DNA from: JBBIMS01 sp964531645
Lineage (GTDB): Bacteria; Acidobacteriota; Aminicenantia; JBFLYD01; JBBIMS01
Direction of reading: 5' to 3'
DNA: 64,000 bases
NCBI GenBank assembly: GCA_964531645.1
Contig: CAZHEF010000006.1
Span: 8,101 to 72,100 of the forward strand
Below the pieces are notes generated by a model. It searched no databases and was not told the origin of the DNA. It saw only the letters and a list, made by a program, of their open reading frames with translations. Of the stretch, positions 35,866 through 46,294 are shown one piece after another. Each line of letters opens with the position of its first letter. The first letter of the stretch is position 1. The translations under genes were made by a program, and so were the position numbers.

Positions 35866-36439
35866 AGAAATTTTAAGGGAAATTAAAAGGTTTTTTGGAG
35901 AAAATGAGGAAAGAATAGAATACAGGATAATCCCTGAGAAAACAAGGATGACAGGGAAAGACAGGGAGATAGTTGTTAAAGCGTGGGTGAAACATAACGA
36001 GGATGAAAAGAAAATTGCAGAATTAAGTCGGCAGCTTCTTGAAGTCAGTAAACTTGAACTGAATTTTTCCGTAACATCAAAGGGAGATTTTATTGAAATA
36101 AACTTCTGGGGGCCTGACAGGGATATCCTTCTTGCAAATAATGGTGAGGCAATTCTTGCTCTTCAGTATCTTTATAACAAGATATTTTCAAAATTTGAAA
36201 CGAAGATTCTGCTTGAATGCGAAGGATTCAGAAAAAGAAGGGAACAGAAGATTGAGAAAATTGCAAAGGATGCAGTGAATCATGTCCTGAGGAGCGGAAT
36301 TGAAAGAGTTCTTGAGCCAATGGCTCCATGGGAGAGGAGAATTGTCCATATAATTGTTTCAGACACAGAAAAATTGAAGAGCGAAAGTCTTGGGGATGGA
36401 TTTTTCAAAAGAGTTAGAATATATCCAGTAAAAGAGTAG
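35834..36439 (+). CDS. jag: KH/R3H RNA-binding protein (Jag/KhpB)
   Basis: 201-residue RNA-binding protein. A short Jag-N-like start (GRNLEEILREIKRFFG) is followed by a KH domain (about 70-125, in which the usual GxxG loop looks weak: LLANNGEAILALQYL). The C-terminal R3H domain contains APWERRIVHIIV and GDGFFKRVRIYPVK. In Firmicutes KhpB works with KhpA in post-transcriptional control and elongation. Its place after yidC is conserved in many phyla. Confidence 0.9.
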   Translation: MEREFKGRNLEEILREIKRFFGENEERIEYRIIPEKTRMTGKDREIVVKAWVKHNEDEKKIAELSRQLLEVSKLELNFSVTSKGDFIEINFWGPDRDILLANNGEAILALQYLYNKIFSKFETKILLECEGFRKRREQKIEKIAKDAVNHVLRSGIERVLEPMAPWERRIVHIIVSDTEKLKSESLGDGFFKRVRIYPVKE

Positions 36440-36456
36440 AGGGGCGGAATTCAAAA

Positions 36457-37830
36457 ATGCAAAATAGTCTAATGAGAGAAACAATTGTAGCAATATCAAC
36501 TCCCATAGGAAAAGGAGGGATTGGAATTGTTCGATTGAGCGGAAAAGATTCTCTTTCAATAGCTCTTAAATTTTTTAAGAGTAAAGAGATTAAAGAAATT
36601 GAGCCAAGAAGAGTCTATTTGGGATATATTTTAGATGATGAGCTAAATATGAAAATAGAAAATTGTCTTCTCACATATTTCAAAGAACCGAACTCTTACA
36701 CAGGCGAGGATGTTGTTGAGATTAGCTGTCATAGCAGCATTCCAATTCTTTTAAGAATTGTTGAACTATTTTCAAAAAGTGGCGCTAGGATTGCAAAACC
36801 TGGAGAATTTACCAAGAGGGCTTACCTTAATGGGAAGATAGATCTTCTCCAGGCTGAGGCAATCAACGACCTTATAAATGCAAGAACTTTGAGGCAGGCT
36901 CTCCTCTCCTATACTCAGCTTGAAGGGAGGTTGTCAAAGAAAATTAATGATTTAAAAGAAAATATCCTTCTTCTAATTTCAAATTTAGAAGCTCTGATTG
37001 AATTTCCTGAGGATGAAATAGAGCTTCAAAAAGAAGAAATTTTGAAACCTTTAATGGAAACAATTGAAGAGATAAAAAACTTACTTTCCACATTCAACTA
37101 TGGAAGAATTTTATCTGAAGGGCTAACAATCTCCATTGTGGGGAAACCTAATGTAGGGAAATCAACTCTATTCAATGCCCTTCTTAATGAGGAAAGAGCT
37201 ATAGTGAGTCCATATCCAGGAACAACAAGAGATTATATAAGAGAAAGAATAAATTTAGATGGAGTCCCTTTAAACCTTGTAGACACAGCGGGGATCGCTG
37301 AAGCAATGAATGAGATTGAAAAGGAAGGGATAAGGAGGACAAAGAGCATTATTGAAAGATCTGATGGGGTAATTGTTATGTTTGACCTTTCAGAAGGGCT
37401 TAACGAAGAGGACATCAAGATAATTGAAAAAACAAGGGAACAAAAAGTTATTATTGCATTTAACAAAATGGATCTCTCATCTCGATTGGAAAAGGAGAAG
37501 GTTCTTGAAAATTTTCCATCAGCTCCATCTATTTCAATCTCAGCTAAGATGGGGAAAAACATTGATAAATTAATGGGATTGATAAAGGAAAAATTTATTC
37601 CCTCAACAGAAGAAAGTGAAGTAATAATGAATCTCAGACAGAAAGAACTCCTTGAAAAGGCTTGCGAGAAACTATCCGAGGCTCTTGAAATGGTTAAGGA
37701 GGAGAGGGGAGAAGAGATTATCGTGGAAAAAATAAAAGAAAGTTCGCTCTATCTTTCAGAGCTAACAGGAGAGATAAAAACTGAGGATGTCATGGAAAAT
37801 ATTTTTAGCAGATTCTGCATAGGGAAGTAG
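36457..37830 (+). CDS. mnmE: tRNA uridine-5-carboxymethylaminomethyl GTPase MnmE
   Basis: GTPase that with MnmG modifies the wobble uridine of tRNAs. N-terminal formyl-THF-binding domain (IAVS-like IVAISTPIGKGGIGIVRLSG), the helical region, an inserted G domain with G1 GKPNVGKS (229-236), PGTTRDYI and DTAG, and the invariant C-terminal FCIGK. Length 457. A second in-frame ATG 15 bases on (MRETIVAIS) is the more typical family start. Confidence 0.97.
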   Translation: MQNSLMRETIVAISTPIGKGGIGIVRLSGKDSLSIALKFFKSKEIKEIEPRRVYLGYILDDELNMKIENCLLTYFKEPNSYTGEDVVEISCHSSIPILLRIVELFSKSGARIAKPGEFTKRAYLNGKIDLLQAEAINDLINARTLRQALLSYTQLEGRLSKKINDLKENILLLISNLEALIEFPEDEIELQKEEILKPLMETIEEIKNLLSTFNYGRILSEGLTISIVGKPNVGKSTLFNALLNEERAIVSPYPGTTRDYIRERINLDGVPLNLVDTAGIAEAMNEIEKEGIRRTKSIIERSDGVIVMFDLSEGLNEEDIKIIEKTREQKVIIAFNKMDLSSRLEKEKVLENFPSAPSISISAKMGKNIDKLMGLIKEKFIPSTEESEVIMNLRQKELLEKACEKLSEALEMVKEERGEEIIVEKIKESSLYLSELTGEIKTEDVMENIFSRFCIGK

Positions 37831-40540
37831 TCAAAGCGGAAGAGGAGCAAACTCACAATTGGTTAGTTTGATAGTGCCATCCTTTATTTTTACCACTCCA
37901 CTTACAATAGCCAGTCTGCTCTCAGGAAATGAAGTTTTTTTTGAGTCTCCTTCTAAGATTTCTGTTTCATCCTCGAAAAGGAAAAATAGAATATCCCTTC
38001 CATTTGCTTTTTTTATTCTTGCATCTACAATTCTGACGGGAATTGAAATTCTCTCACCATCTTTTTCAGGAATGTTCTCTATTTTGAGAGAGAATTTTCC
38101 TGAAAATCTACCGAGAATCTCCTTCAGATCTTCATTTATCTTCCTTGAAGCTTTTAAGATTTCAATATCTTTTGATGTTCCAAGATAAAAGGAGATCTGG
38201 GATGAAAGATGAGCAAGGAAATCAAGGGCACCCACCTCAATCAGAGAAAGGAATTATTCCTTTCCAGGCTACGCCCTCAGGAGAAAATCTTGAAGAGATA
38301 AGAAAGGAGAATTTTTCCTCTCCTCCATTATCCTTTTTACAGTGTTCTCTTTGATCCCCTTTATAAATAAAAGCCCTTTCCTGAGAGTATTTCCTTCTGG
38401 CTTAAAGCCCTCGTCACTTTTGCAAACATCCGGAGGTAGCACCTTAATACCTTTTCTCTTTGCCTCCTCAATGTATTCCCACAAGGGATAGTAACCACCT
38501 CCAGAATTTAGAAGAAATGCAAAAAATTCCAGTGGATGATGGACTTTAAGAAAAGCAGATATGTAGGCTGACCATGCGTAGGAACAGGCGTGGGCTTTAT
38601 TGAAAGTGTAATAAGAAAAATATTTTAAAATATTCCATATCTCCTCAATTTCTCTTTTTTCAAAATTTTTTTCTCTCCCTTTTTCAGAAAATTTCGATTT
38701 TAGTTCCTCCTCTTTCCCTTTTTTAAGTCCTCTCCTCAGAGATTCTGCCTCTTCCCATTCAAATCCAATTTTATGGGCTATTTCCATAATCTGCTCCTCG
38801 TAAATTATCAGAGCATTGCTTTCAGGCAGTAACTTCCTCAAAATTGGGTTCACCCCGAACTCTTCTCCATTTTTCATTACAACCATCCCCTTTTTATTCC
38901 ACTCGCAGTTGGTCCGGGTCTTATTATGCATTTTGGCTTTATTTTTCTCAGAAGATCGACCATGGCAGGACTTTCAATCTGGAAGCAACCAATTGTCTCA
39001 CCTCTTCCCATTAAATCAAAAGTCTTGCTGTCGTAATAAGGAATCTCTTTAATTTTTAGCCTTTTTATGGTTTCTGATATGGTGGAAAGTCCCCTTACTC
39101 CGAGAAGATCAATTTTTATAATTCCGATTTCCTCAACACTCTCTTTGTCCAAATGAGTCATTGGATAACCTTTTGCTGAAATCTCAATGGGAAGGTAAGA
39201 AGTGATGGGAGATGGTGTAAAAGTAATCCCTCCTATGTGAAGGGATTTTTGGAAATGAATCCTCTGAAGAAGAAAGGCAAGTTTCCAAACATCTTCTGCT
39301 CCGGGAGGCGAAGGAATTTTCTTCAGAATAGAAGGCTCTGCAAAGAAAGGAACTCTCTTTGTCAGATCCCTGCATTCAGAAGGAGAAAGACCGAGAGTTT
39401 TTCCTGTGAAATAAATTGCTGAACGAGCCTTAAAATTTTTAAATGATGATATGAAGGAAGACCTTACAGGATATTTTTTAAACACATAATTTAGGACACC
39501 ATCCCTCCTCCCCGATTCAAAGTCTATGTCAAGATCAGGAGGATCATTCCGTCCACCATTTAAAAACTTTCAAAATATAGACCTGCTTTTATCGGGTCAA
39601 TATTGGATATTCCAAGGATATAAGCGACAAGGGAAGAAGCTCCTGAACCTCTAAGATTGTATAAAATTCCTTTCTCTCGCGCAAAACTCGTTATTTCATA
39701 AGCTAAAAGGAAAAAAGATGAAAACCCCGCTTCTTCAATTGCTTTTAACTCTTTTTCAACCCTTTCCCTATAAGAATTATTCAGATTCATCTCGTCAACT
39801 TTTCTCCTTAAAATCTTTCTCAGCTCATCCTCCCCTTCAAGAAAATCAGGAATTATCTCCTTCAACTCAAAATTGCATTTTTCAGCTATCTCATAGGTGC
39901 TATTAAAAATTTCATCTTCCAATGCAAATTTTCTGAGGACTGATTTCGGAAGAGGAGAGAAACAACTGAAATTTTTATTTTTGAGTCTTGGAAATGGTAT
40001 CCCTTTCCTTATTGAAAAAATGAGAGAATAAAGAGCATGATTCTCAAAATAATTTACAGGATTCGCCCAGACAAGGGGTGGACCTGCTCTTTTTAAAATG
40101 TCCAGCCATTTTAAATTCCACAATGTTAATCCCATGTAGATATCATCAGAATTTTCAAGGATTGGACTCAAATTGGGAGAAGAAGGAATGTAAATAGCCA
40201 CCATCCCTTTCTCGTTAAATTCTCTTCCATTTATGAACTTACACAGGTTGTAATAACCTTCTTTTTCTTTAACAAATAGAAGAAATCTCTCCCCATTAAA
40301 AGAGATCTCTGCTCCGTATAATGGTTTTAAAATTTTTTTTTAAAAATTCCTTCCTTCACGCACTCAATTTTCAACTTTTCCCAACCCCATATGCCATCAA
40401 TGTCAGCGATTGGAACACAAGTGAAACCCTTCATTGATTCAAATAGTTCCTTTATAGAAATTCCTCCGACGCTGAAGGATGTCCTCACTCTCAAAGGAAT
40501 ATAACCAATATTTATGTTCGCCTTTTGTTCTCTTTCAGAA
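37831..40540 (-). pseudogene. Decayed DnaE-type DNA polymerase III alpha subunit (second, DnaE2/ImuC-like copy)
   Basis: A C-family polymerase of about 900 codons is spread over several frames. From the 5' end: a PHP-like domain near 40530-40340 (IPLRVRTSFSVGGISIKELF) whose metal His are replaced (LRVRTS, ADIDG). A shift follows near 40340. The palm includes NLRGSGASSLVAYILGI, then a shift at 39562 before LNGGRNDPPDLDIDFE (catalytic Asp pair kept). Next is IIKIDLLGVRGLST, then a deletion between KPKCI and IRPGPTASG and a shift near 38900. Fingers continue, then in-frame TAG (38269-38271) and TAA (38254-38256), and an OB-fold end (37831). Nonsense codons as well as shifts favour true decay. 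The start codon is not clear. Confidence 0.85.
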
Positions 40541-40685
40541 TAAAATATATAGAATTAAAAATCAAGAGGAAAAGAAAATCAGATTTTTAATAGTAGAGAT
40601 GTCCAGGAGAATTAATGGTTGGACAGTGGAGAATTCTAAGGGAAGTATCTTCTAATATTTTAAACTAAGGGATAGAATTATCTTA

Positions 40686-42665
40686 ATGGAAAATGAAATA
40701 GATGCAAACCTTTCCGATAATCTGATTGTTTCAAAAAAGAGACATAGGTGGTATAATTTAGAACTTATGAGTAAAATAGGAAGAGGAAAAAGTGTATTAA
40801 TAATTCTGGCTATTGGGTTTATTGTAAATATTTTTCAACTTTTTCATGGAAAATTCCTTAGTAATATCCCTTCCATCCGGGTTATACTTCCCCTTCTTTT
40901 AATCTCGATTTTCCTTTCCATCCTTTTCTTTTCAAAAGTTATATCATATCTCAAATCAGTAAGGTTTGGTGTTGCTCTTTTAGCAGTTATTACTGTATCA
41001 ATTATCATTGGAACCTTCATTGTTCAGGAACAGCCATCTCAATTTTATAGAGAAAAGCTTGGCTCATTCTCCTCTGTGATATTCTTCCTTTCTTTAGATT
41101 CCTTATATAAGAGCTGGTGGTTCAACTCGTTCCTTCTTATACTTGCTATATCCCTGATAGTTTGCACAGTAACGAGAAAGAGATTGAACTGGAGGGAACT
41201 TGGTTTCTACATGACCCATCTTGGAATTGTTGTAATCCTCCTTGGAGCTCTCCTTGGAGATATCTCGGGAGTAAAAGGCTTTATGGATTTCCACATAGGA
41301 GAAAGGAAAGGAAAAGTAAATCTGGTAGAGAAGGGAATGAAGACCTTTAAAACAAAGCCTCTCGGGTTTGATGTGGAGCTTGTGAACTTCTCCCTTGAAG
41401 AATATGTTCCTGAATATCGGTTGCTTCTCTGGAAGCTCTCTGAAAAAACTAACAAATTTGGAGCCATTCTTTCTATAAAACCAGAAGATAGGAAAAAAGT
41501 TAAGCTATCTCGGAATACAGTTTTTTACATAAAGGAGTATTATCCCGATTTCTACTTTGCTCAGAAAGTTGTTAAGGGTGCGGGAGACAAACTGAATCCC
41601 CTTCTAAGAATTTCACTAAAAAGCCAAAATGGAAGGGAAGAAATCTTTCTCAACAATGAAAAAAGAAGTTATTTTTCTCCTGATGGAGAATTTGCAATCC
41701 ATTTTAGCTGGGAACCTGAGGAAAGTTTAGAGAAAGGAATTTCTTTCACAATTCCCAAATGGAGAAATATCGTGGAAATAAAAATAAACGGGAAAAATTA
41801 TACTGTTGAAGTTGAGAAGGGAGACACTTTCGAAAAAGATGGATACATATTCAAATTCATTGATTTCCTCCCTCATTTCCTCTATGACACGGAGAAGAAA
41901 GAGGCTTTCTCCCTTTCCTCTGAGCCAAAAAATCCTGCTCTCAGAGTTGAAATAACAGGAAAGAATGGAGAATCTCAAAGGGTATGGATTTTTGGAAAAG
42001 TTTCTGGATTTGAGAAAGTTTCTCTCTTTGATGATGCCATGGAAATAAAATATAAATTTGAAGAGGGTTCTTCAGGTGCAAAAAGACATTTATTTGTTTA
42101 TGGTTCCTCCAATACTTTGAAGATTATTGATGAAAAAAACTCCAGGTTGGAAAAATTTGAAAAACCTTATACCTTTCAGATAGATTCAAAATCAATAACC
42201 ATCGAGGAAATGTTTAAAAATGCTTCTATAATTTCCGAGTATGCATCTAAATCCAATAATCCTGCAAATCCTGCCATTCTCCTTAGAATTGAGGGAGATG
42301 AGACGAAGGAGGATCTCCTTCTTGCCAGCAATCCCGAGCCAATCTATCTTGGAGATGGGAATCTTGCCCTCACCTTTGAAAGAAAGATGGAGGAGATTAA
42401 AGATTACAGGAGCAAATTGAGATTTTTTGAGAAAGAAAATCCAGTGAAAGAAGTTGAGATTGAGGTTAACAAGCCTTTCAAATACAAAGGTTTTTCTTTT
42501 TATCAATCAAATTATGATCCCAAGGATTTAACATATTCAGGAATTGAGGTAGTGAAAGATCCAGGACTTGAATTTGTCTGGCTTGGCTTTATAATGCTTT
42601 CCCTTGGAATCCTCCACTCCTTCTTTATCAAGGGAAGGCTCATAAAAATTAAAACTGAAGAATAG
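40686..42665 (+). CDS. resB: Cytochrome c biogenesis protein ResB/Ccs1
   Basis: System II heme-lyase partner that with CcsA exports heme and attaches it to c-type apocytochromes. Three hydrophobic segments lie between about 40 and 180 (SVRFGVALLAVITVSIIIGTFIVQ is cut here by the 20-residue limit at its core; see about 97-120), followed by LGFYMTHLGIVVILLGALLG with the heme-ligand His. A large extracytoplasmic domain (about 205-625) with FYQSNYD near its end and a last helix near 635 complete it. The 659 residues are long for ResB but in range. Confidence 0.9.
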   Translation: MENEIDANLSDNLIVSKKRHRWYNLELMSKIGRGKSVLIILAIGFIVNIFQLFHGKFLSNIPSIRVILPLLLISIFLSILFFSKVISYLKSVRFGVALLAVITVSIIIGTFIVQEQPSQFYREKLGSFSSVIFFLSLDSLYKSWWFNSFLLILAISLIVCTVTRKRLNWRELGFYMTHLGIVVILLGALLGDISGVKGFMDFHIGERKGKVNLVEKGMKTFKTKPLGFDVELVNFSLEEYVPEYRLLLWKLSEKTNKFGAILSIKPEDRKKVKLSRNTVFYIKEYYPDFYFAQKVVKGAGDKLNPLLRISLKSQNGREEIFLNNEKRSYFSPDGEFAIHFSWEPEESLEKGISFTIPKWRNIVEIKINGKNYTVEVEKGDTFEKDGYIFKFIDFLPHFLYDTEKKEAFSLSSEPKNPALRVEITGKNGESQRVWIFGKVSGFEKVSLFDDAMEIKYKFEEGSSGAKRHLFVYGSSNTLKIIDEKNSRLEKFEKPYTFQIDSKSITIEEMFKNASIISEYASKSNNPANPAILLRIEGDETKEDLLLASNPEPIYLGDGNLALTFERKMEEIKDYRSKLRFFEKENPVKEVEIEVNKPFKYKGFSFYQSNYDPKDLTYSGIEVVKDPGLEFVWLGFIMLSLGILHSFFIKGRLIKIKTEE

Positions 42666-42675
42666 GAGAGGAAAG

Positions 42676-43515
42676 ATGATTTCAATAATGTTTTCAAGAA
42701 TGCCAGTTCTATTCAAACTCTCTTTAATTTTCTACGCAATTTCTTTCCTTGTTTACATATTTTATTTTTTGAGAAGGGAATGGATTCCAAAGATTGTTCC
42801 TACAATTTTCTTTTTAATTGCATTCCTTTTCAATCTTTCCCTTTTTATCTCTACATGGATAAGTTATGGTCATCCACCAATAAGAACACTTTATGAGACA
42901 TTGATTTTCTTCTCTCTGACAGTGGCTTTCCTTTACATTCTCATAGAGCTTCTAACAAGATTAAGATTTATCGGAATATTTGCCTCAGCCTTCTCATTTT
43001 TTGCTCTATTTTACGCCATTTTTAAGGCAGACATTGACAAAATAAATCTTCCCGCAGCCCTTCAATCCTTCTGGTTTATTCCCCATGTCATAATTTATTT
43101 TATCGCTTACTCCGCTTTATTCATTTCCTTTGTAACTGCCATACTTTATCTGATATTCCCTGAAGTGAAGGAGCTTTCCGAAAACCACTGGCTTGAGCAG
43201 AAATATCTCGATTTTGACAATTTCACATACAAGATAATTCAATTCGGATTTATTGCCCTTACCCTTGGACTTTTAATTGGTGGAGTATGGGCAAAAGAAG
43301 CATGGGGAGACTACTGGGGATGGGATCCAAAAGAAAACTGGTCACTTATAACATGGCTTATCTATCTGATTTATCTTCATCTCAGATTTATCAAGGGCTG
43401 GAGAGGAAAGAAGTCTGCCTATTTTGCAATTCTCGGATTCCTTGCTGTAATAATGACATATCTTGGAGTAAACATCCTTCCCACCGCTGAAAGTAGTTTG
43501 CATACCTATCAATAA
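42676..43515 (+). CDS. ccsA: Cytochrome c biogenesis protein CcsA/ResC
   Basis: Integral-membrane heme handling protein with eight or so helices. The tryptophan-rich WWD-type motif WGDYWGWDPKENWSLITW (WGWDPKENW at 214-222) binds heme. His residues flanking it (FIPHVIIYF, near 135) are the expected ligands. AGGAGAGG precedes the ATG ten bases after resB, forming a two-gene operon. Length 279. Confidence 0.95.
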   Translation: MISIMFSRMPVLFKLSLIFYAISFLVYIFYFLRREWIPKIVPTIFFLIAFLFNLSLFISTWISYGHPPIRTLYETLIFFSLTVAFLYILIELLTRLRFIGIFASAFSFFALFYAIFKADIDKINLPAALQSFWFIPHVIIYFIAYSALFISFVTAILYLIFPEVKELSENHWLEQKYLDFDNFTYKIIQFGFIALTLGLLIGGVWAKEAWGDYWGWDPKENWSLITWLIYLIYLHLRFIKGWRGKKSAYFAILGFLAVIMTYLGVNILPTAESSLHTYQ

Positions 43516-43535
43516 TTTTTAGAACCTTAGAAAAT

Positions 43536-44640
43536 TTACTTTTTCCTTTGTTTCCTCTGGATTAAATAGGCGCGGATAAGTTCGTCAAGGTCACCATCAA
43601 GAACCCTCTGGACATCACCTATTTCAAACTTTGTTCTGTGATCAGTTATTTTTTGATAAGGCTGGAGAACATAGGATCTAATTTGATTTCCCCATGCAAT
43701 TTCGCCTTTTGATTCCTCAATCTCCTGAATTTTTTCCAGCCTCTTCCTTCTCTCGAGCTCGTAGAGTCTTGACCTGAGAATTTTCATGGCTGTCTCTCTG
43801 TTTCTGTGCTGGGAGCGTTCGTTCTGACATGAGACAACCATCCCTGTTGGAATATGAGTTATTCTAACTGCAGAGTCAGTGACATTTACATGCTGACCAC
43901 CCTTTCCGCTGGAACGGAATGTTTCTATTCTTAAATCCTCAGGTTTAATCTCAATTTCTATATCATCCTCTACCTCAGGATATACAAATACAGCTGAGAA
44001 GGAGGTATGTCTTCTTTTGTTGGCATCAAAGGGTGAAATTCTCACAAGCCTGTGAACTCCTGATTCAGCGCTCAGATGCCCGAAAGCATATTTGCCCTCA
44101 ATTCTTATTGTCACGCTTTTTATCCCTGCCTCATCACCCGGCTGAAAATCAACAACCTCTGTCTTGAAACCTTTGTCATCACAGTATCTCAGATACATCC
44201 TCATTAATATCTGAGCCCAATCCTGTGACTCAGTTCCTCCAGCTCCCGGATGAATTGTAAGAATGGCATTTCTTTTGTCATCCTCTTCAAAAAACAATGT
44301 CATAATCACAACTTCGTCAAGTTTTTTCTTGAGTTTATTTATGGAATCTTGTAGCTCCTTATGAACTTCCTCCCCTTCCTCCCCAAGATCAATCAAAGCT
44401 TCAATATCTTCAGATGCTCTTGTCAACTCCTCAGATAAATCTATGGTTTCCTCAATATCTTTCTTTGTCTTTGCGAGTTCACCAGCTTCCCTTGGCTTTG
44501 TCCATATGTCAGGCTCAAGTAGTTTTTTGTTTATTTCTTCAAGATGAGCTCTCTTTTTATCTATTTCAAAGAAAACCTCTAAGTTCTTCCAGTCTTTTTC
44601 TAATCTCTTCAAGTTCTTTTTTTGCCTCTCCTAATTCCAT
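43536..44640 (-). CDS. prfB: Peptide chain release factor 2 with programmed +1 frameshift
   Basis: Terminates translation at UGA and UAA. Translation starts at the ATG 44638-44640 and reads MELGEAKKELEEIRKRLEEL then RGFL before an in-frame TGA at 44566-44568, codon 25. The context AGAGGT-TTT-CTT-TGA reproduces the RF2 autoregulatory site: an internal Shine-Dalgarno-like AGAGG three bases before CTT, slippery CTT and a poor-context TGA. After the +1 shift the frame continues EIDKKRAHLEEINKKLL. The product would be 367 residues. The stop-codon loop is SPFDANKR-region upstream, and SSGKGGQHVNVTDSAV carries the GGQ hydrolysis motif. It overlaps the lnt end by 32 bases. Confidence 0.95.
44566..44580 (-). 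promoter_or_regulatory. prfB programmed frameshift site
   Basis: Minus strand AGAGGTTTTCTTTGA. CTT slips to TTT at the TGA when RF2 is scarce, so the protein regulates its own synthesis. Spacing between the AGAGGT element and CTT equals that of the Escherichia coli AGGGGGTATCTTTGA site. Confidence 0.88.
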
Positions 44641-46123
44641 TTTTCCTCCATAATGAAAGAATAAATAAAATAGCTGAGATAGTCAAGCAGGCCTGAGAAA
44701 AAATATCTCCATATTTTGAATAAAATGTTTTTTCATTTATGGGGTAAATATCTTCAATGGCAAATTCCATCTTCTCTATATCAATTTTCTTAAGAACCCT
44801 ACCGAATGGATCTACAATTCCACTTACACCTGTGGAGGTTGCTCTCAAAAGATATCTTCTGTTTTCAACACATCTCATAGTAGCTATTGAAAAATGCTGA
44901 TAGGGAGCATCACTTCTTCCAAACCATCCATCGTTGGAAACTGTAACAAGGAATTGAGCCCCTACTTTTACAAATCTCCTGACAAGGTCGGGAAAGATTA
45001 TTTCGTAGCAAATAGGAGAACCAAATTTTGTTTTATCCATAGGGTGAAGGACGAGCTCATTACCTGGAGTATAGTCTCCTACTTCCTTTGTTATACTCTC
45101 AAAAAATCTAAAAATTTTTTTAAAAGGGACATACTCTCCAAAAGGAACAAGATGGATTTTGTCATAAACAGAAGAAATTGAGTTTGAGGGAGAGATCAGA
45201 AAAACAGAGTTGTAAAATTTCCCTTCTCTCAAATCAGTGAAAGCAACCAGAAAAAAGGTATTGTTCCTTCTCGAAAGATCTAAAACTATCTCCTTCCTCG
45301 GGTCGTATCGGAAAAGAATCGGGACAGATGTCTCAGGCCAGATTACCAGTTTTGCCCTCAGATTTATGGCTTTCTGACTTATCTCAACATAATCTCTTAA
45401 TTTCTTCTCCATTAGATTTACATTTCCGATAAGCTCATCGTCCATACTTGTATTCCCTTGAACCACTGCTATTCTTAGAGAATTTTCTTTTTTATAGCCT
45501 TTATTCATTACAAAGAAACCGTAAAAAATGCAAAGGATAAAAATTGTTAAAGAAGGGATTAACCCTTTTAAATTTTTTGATTTAATTGAGATTGCAATTG
45601 AAGAATTCAGAAAAACAATAATAAAGGAAACACCATATACTCCAGTTATCGACGAAACCTGAATCAGCGGAAGAAAATGGACTTGGGAATAACCCATGAG
45701 ATTCCAGGGAAAGCCTGTCAGGAGGAATGTAAGTATGTATTCAAGGGAGACCCAGAAAAGAGGGAAAAGGATGAATTCTAATAAGGGGAAGGATTTTCTG
45801 ACATGATTTATTGATGAAAACATAAGTCCAAATAGAGTGGAGAGAGCGATTAGAAGTATTAGAAAGAAAATTGTAGAGAGGAGTAGGTTGAGATTTCCAT
45901 AATGGGACATGACCTTCACAAGCCAGTAAAGGGAAATGGTGAAAAAGGAGAAAGCCCATGAAAAACCAATTAAAAAGGGGTATTTTTTTTTCCAGATTAA
46001 AATAAAGATTGGTATTGAGAGGGAAAACCAGGCAATCGGAAATAATGAGAACCTTTCAAAAGAAAGATAGGTTAGAACTCCTGAGAGTAGAGGGATGATT
46101 AGAAAAAATAAGAAATTTCTCAT
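44609..46123 (-). CDS. lnt: Apolipoprotein N-acyltransferase
   Basis: Adds the third acyl chain to lipoproteins at the inner membrane. Six or so membrane helices (to about 205) with GFPWNLMGYSQ, then a nitrilase-fold domain (about 217-465). The triad is in place: Glu in VIWPETSVP, Lys in YDKIHLVPFGEYVP and Cys in FGSPICYEIIFPDL. VSNDGWFGRSDAPYQH is the family loop. Length 504. It shows that lipoproteins are triacylated here, consistent with a diderm. Confidence 0.95.
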   Translation of the reverse strand: MRNFLFFLIIPLLSGVLTYLSFERFSLFPIAWFSLSIPIFILIWKKKYPFLIGFSWAFSFFTISLYWLVKVMSHYGNLNLLLSTIFFLILLIALSTLFGLMFSSINHVRKSFPLLEFILFPLFWVSLEYILTFLLTGFPWNLMGYSQVHFLPLIQVSSITGVYGVSFIIVFLNSSIAISIKSKNLKGLIPSLTIFILCIFYGFFVMNKGYKKENSLRIAVVQGNTSMDDELIGNVNLMEKKLRDYVEISQKAINLRAKLVIWPETSVPILFRYDPRKEIVLDLSRRNNTFFLVAFTDLREGKFYNSVFLISPSNSISSVYDKIHLVPFGEYVPFKKIFRFFESITKEVGDYTPGNELVLHPMDKTKFGSPICYEIIFPDLVRRFVKVGAQFLVTVSNDGWFGRSDAPYQHFSIATMRCVENRRYLLRATSTGVSGIVDPFGRVLKKIDIEKMEFAIEDIYPINEKTFYSKYGDIFSQACLTISAILFILSLWRKNGIRRGKKRT

Positions 46124-46137
46124 TTTAAAAAACTAAG

Positions 46138-46166
46138 ATTATAGTCCCAGCATTTTGCCTGGTCAT
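46138..46166 (-). promoter_or_regulatory. Promoter of lnt-prfB
   Basis: Minus strand ATGACC (46161-46166), 17-base spacer, perfect TATAAT (46138-46143), 14 bases before the lnt ATG. Confidence 0.45.
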
Positions 46167-46263
46167 TTCCTCTTACAGGTTTTACCTGCATAAAGCTTCT
46201 GATGAATATTGAGCGAAAAATTATCATTTAACTTGGCTACTTTTCGTCTTGCATGTCCTGCCA

Positions 46264-46279
46264 GTCTCGCTTTTCTCGC
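46264..46279 (+). repeat. Dispersed GCGAGA repeat, copy 3
   Basis: GTCTCGCTTTTCTCGC, identical in core to the copy at 3007. The left flank TTTCGTCTTGCATGTCCTGCCA shares parts with copies 1 and 4. Confidence 0.6.
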
Positions 46280-46294
46280 TTAAGTCCCCAAAGG

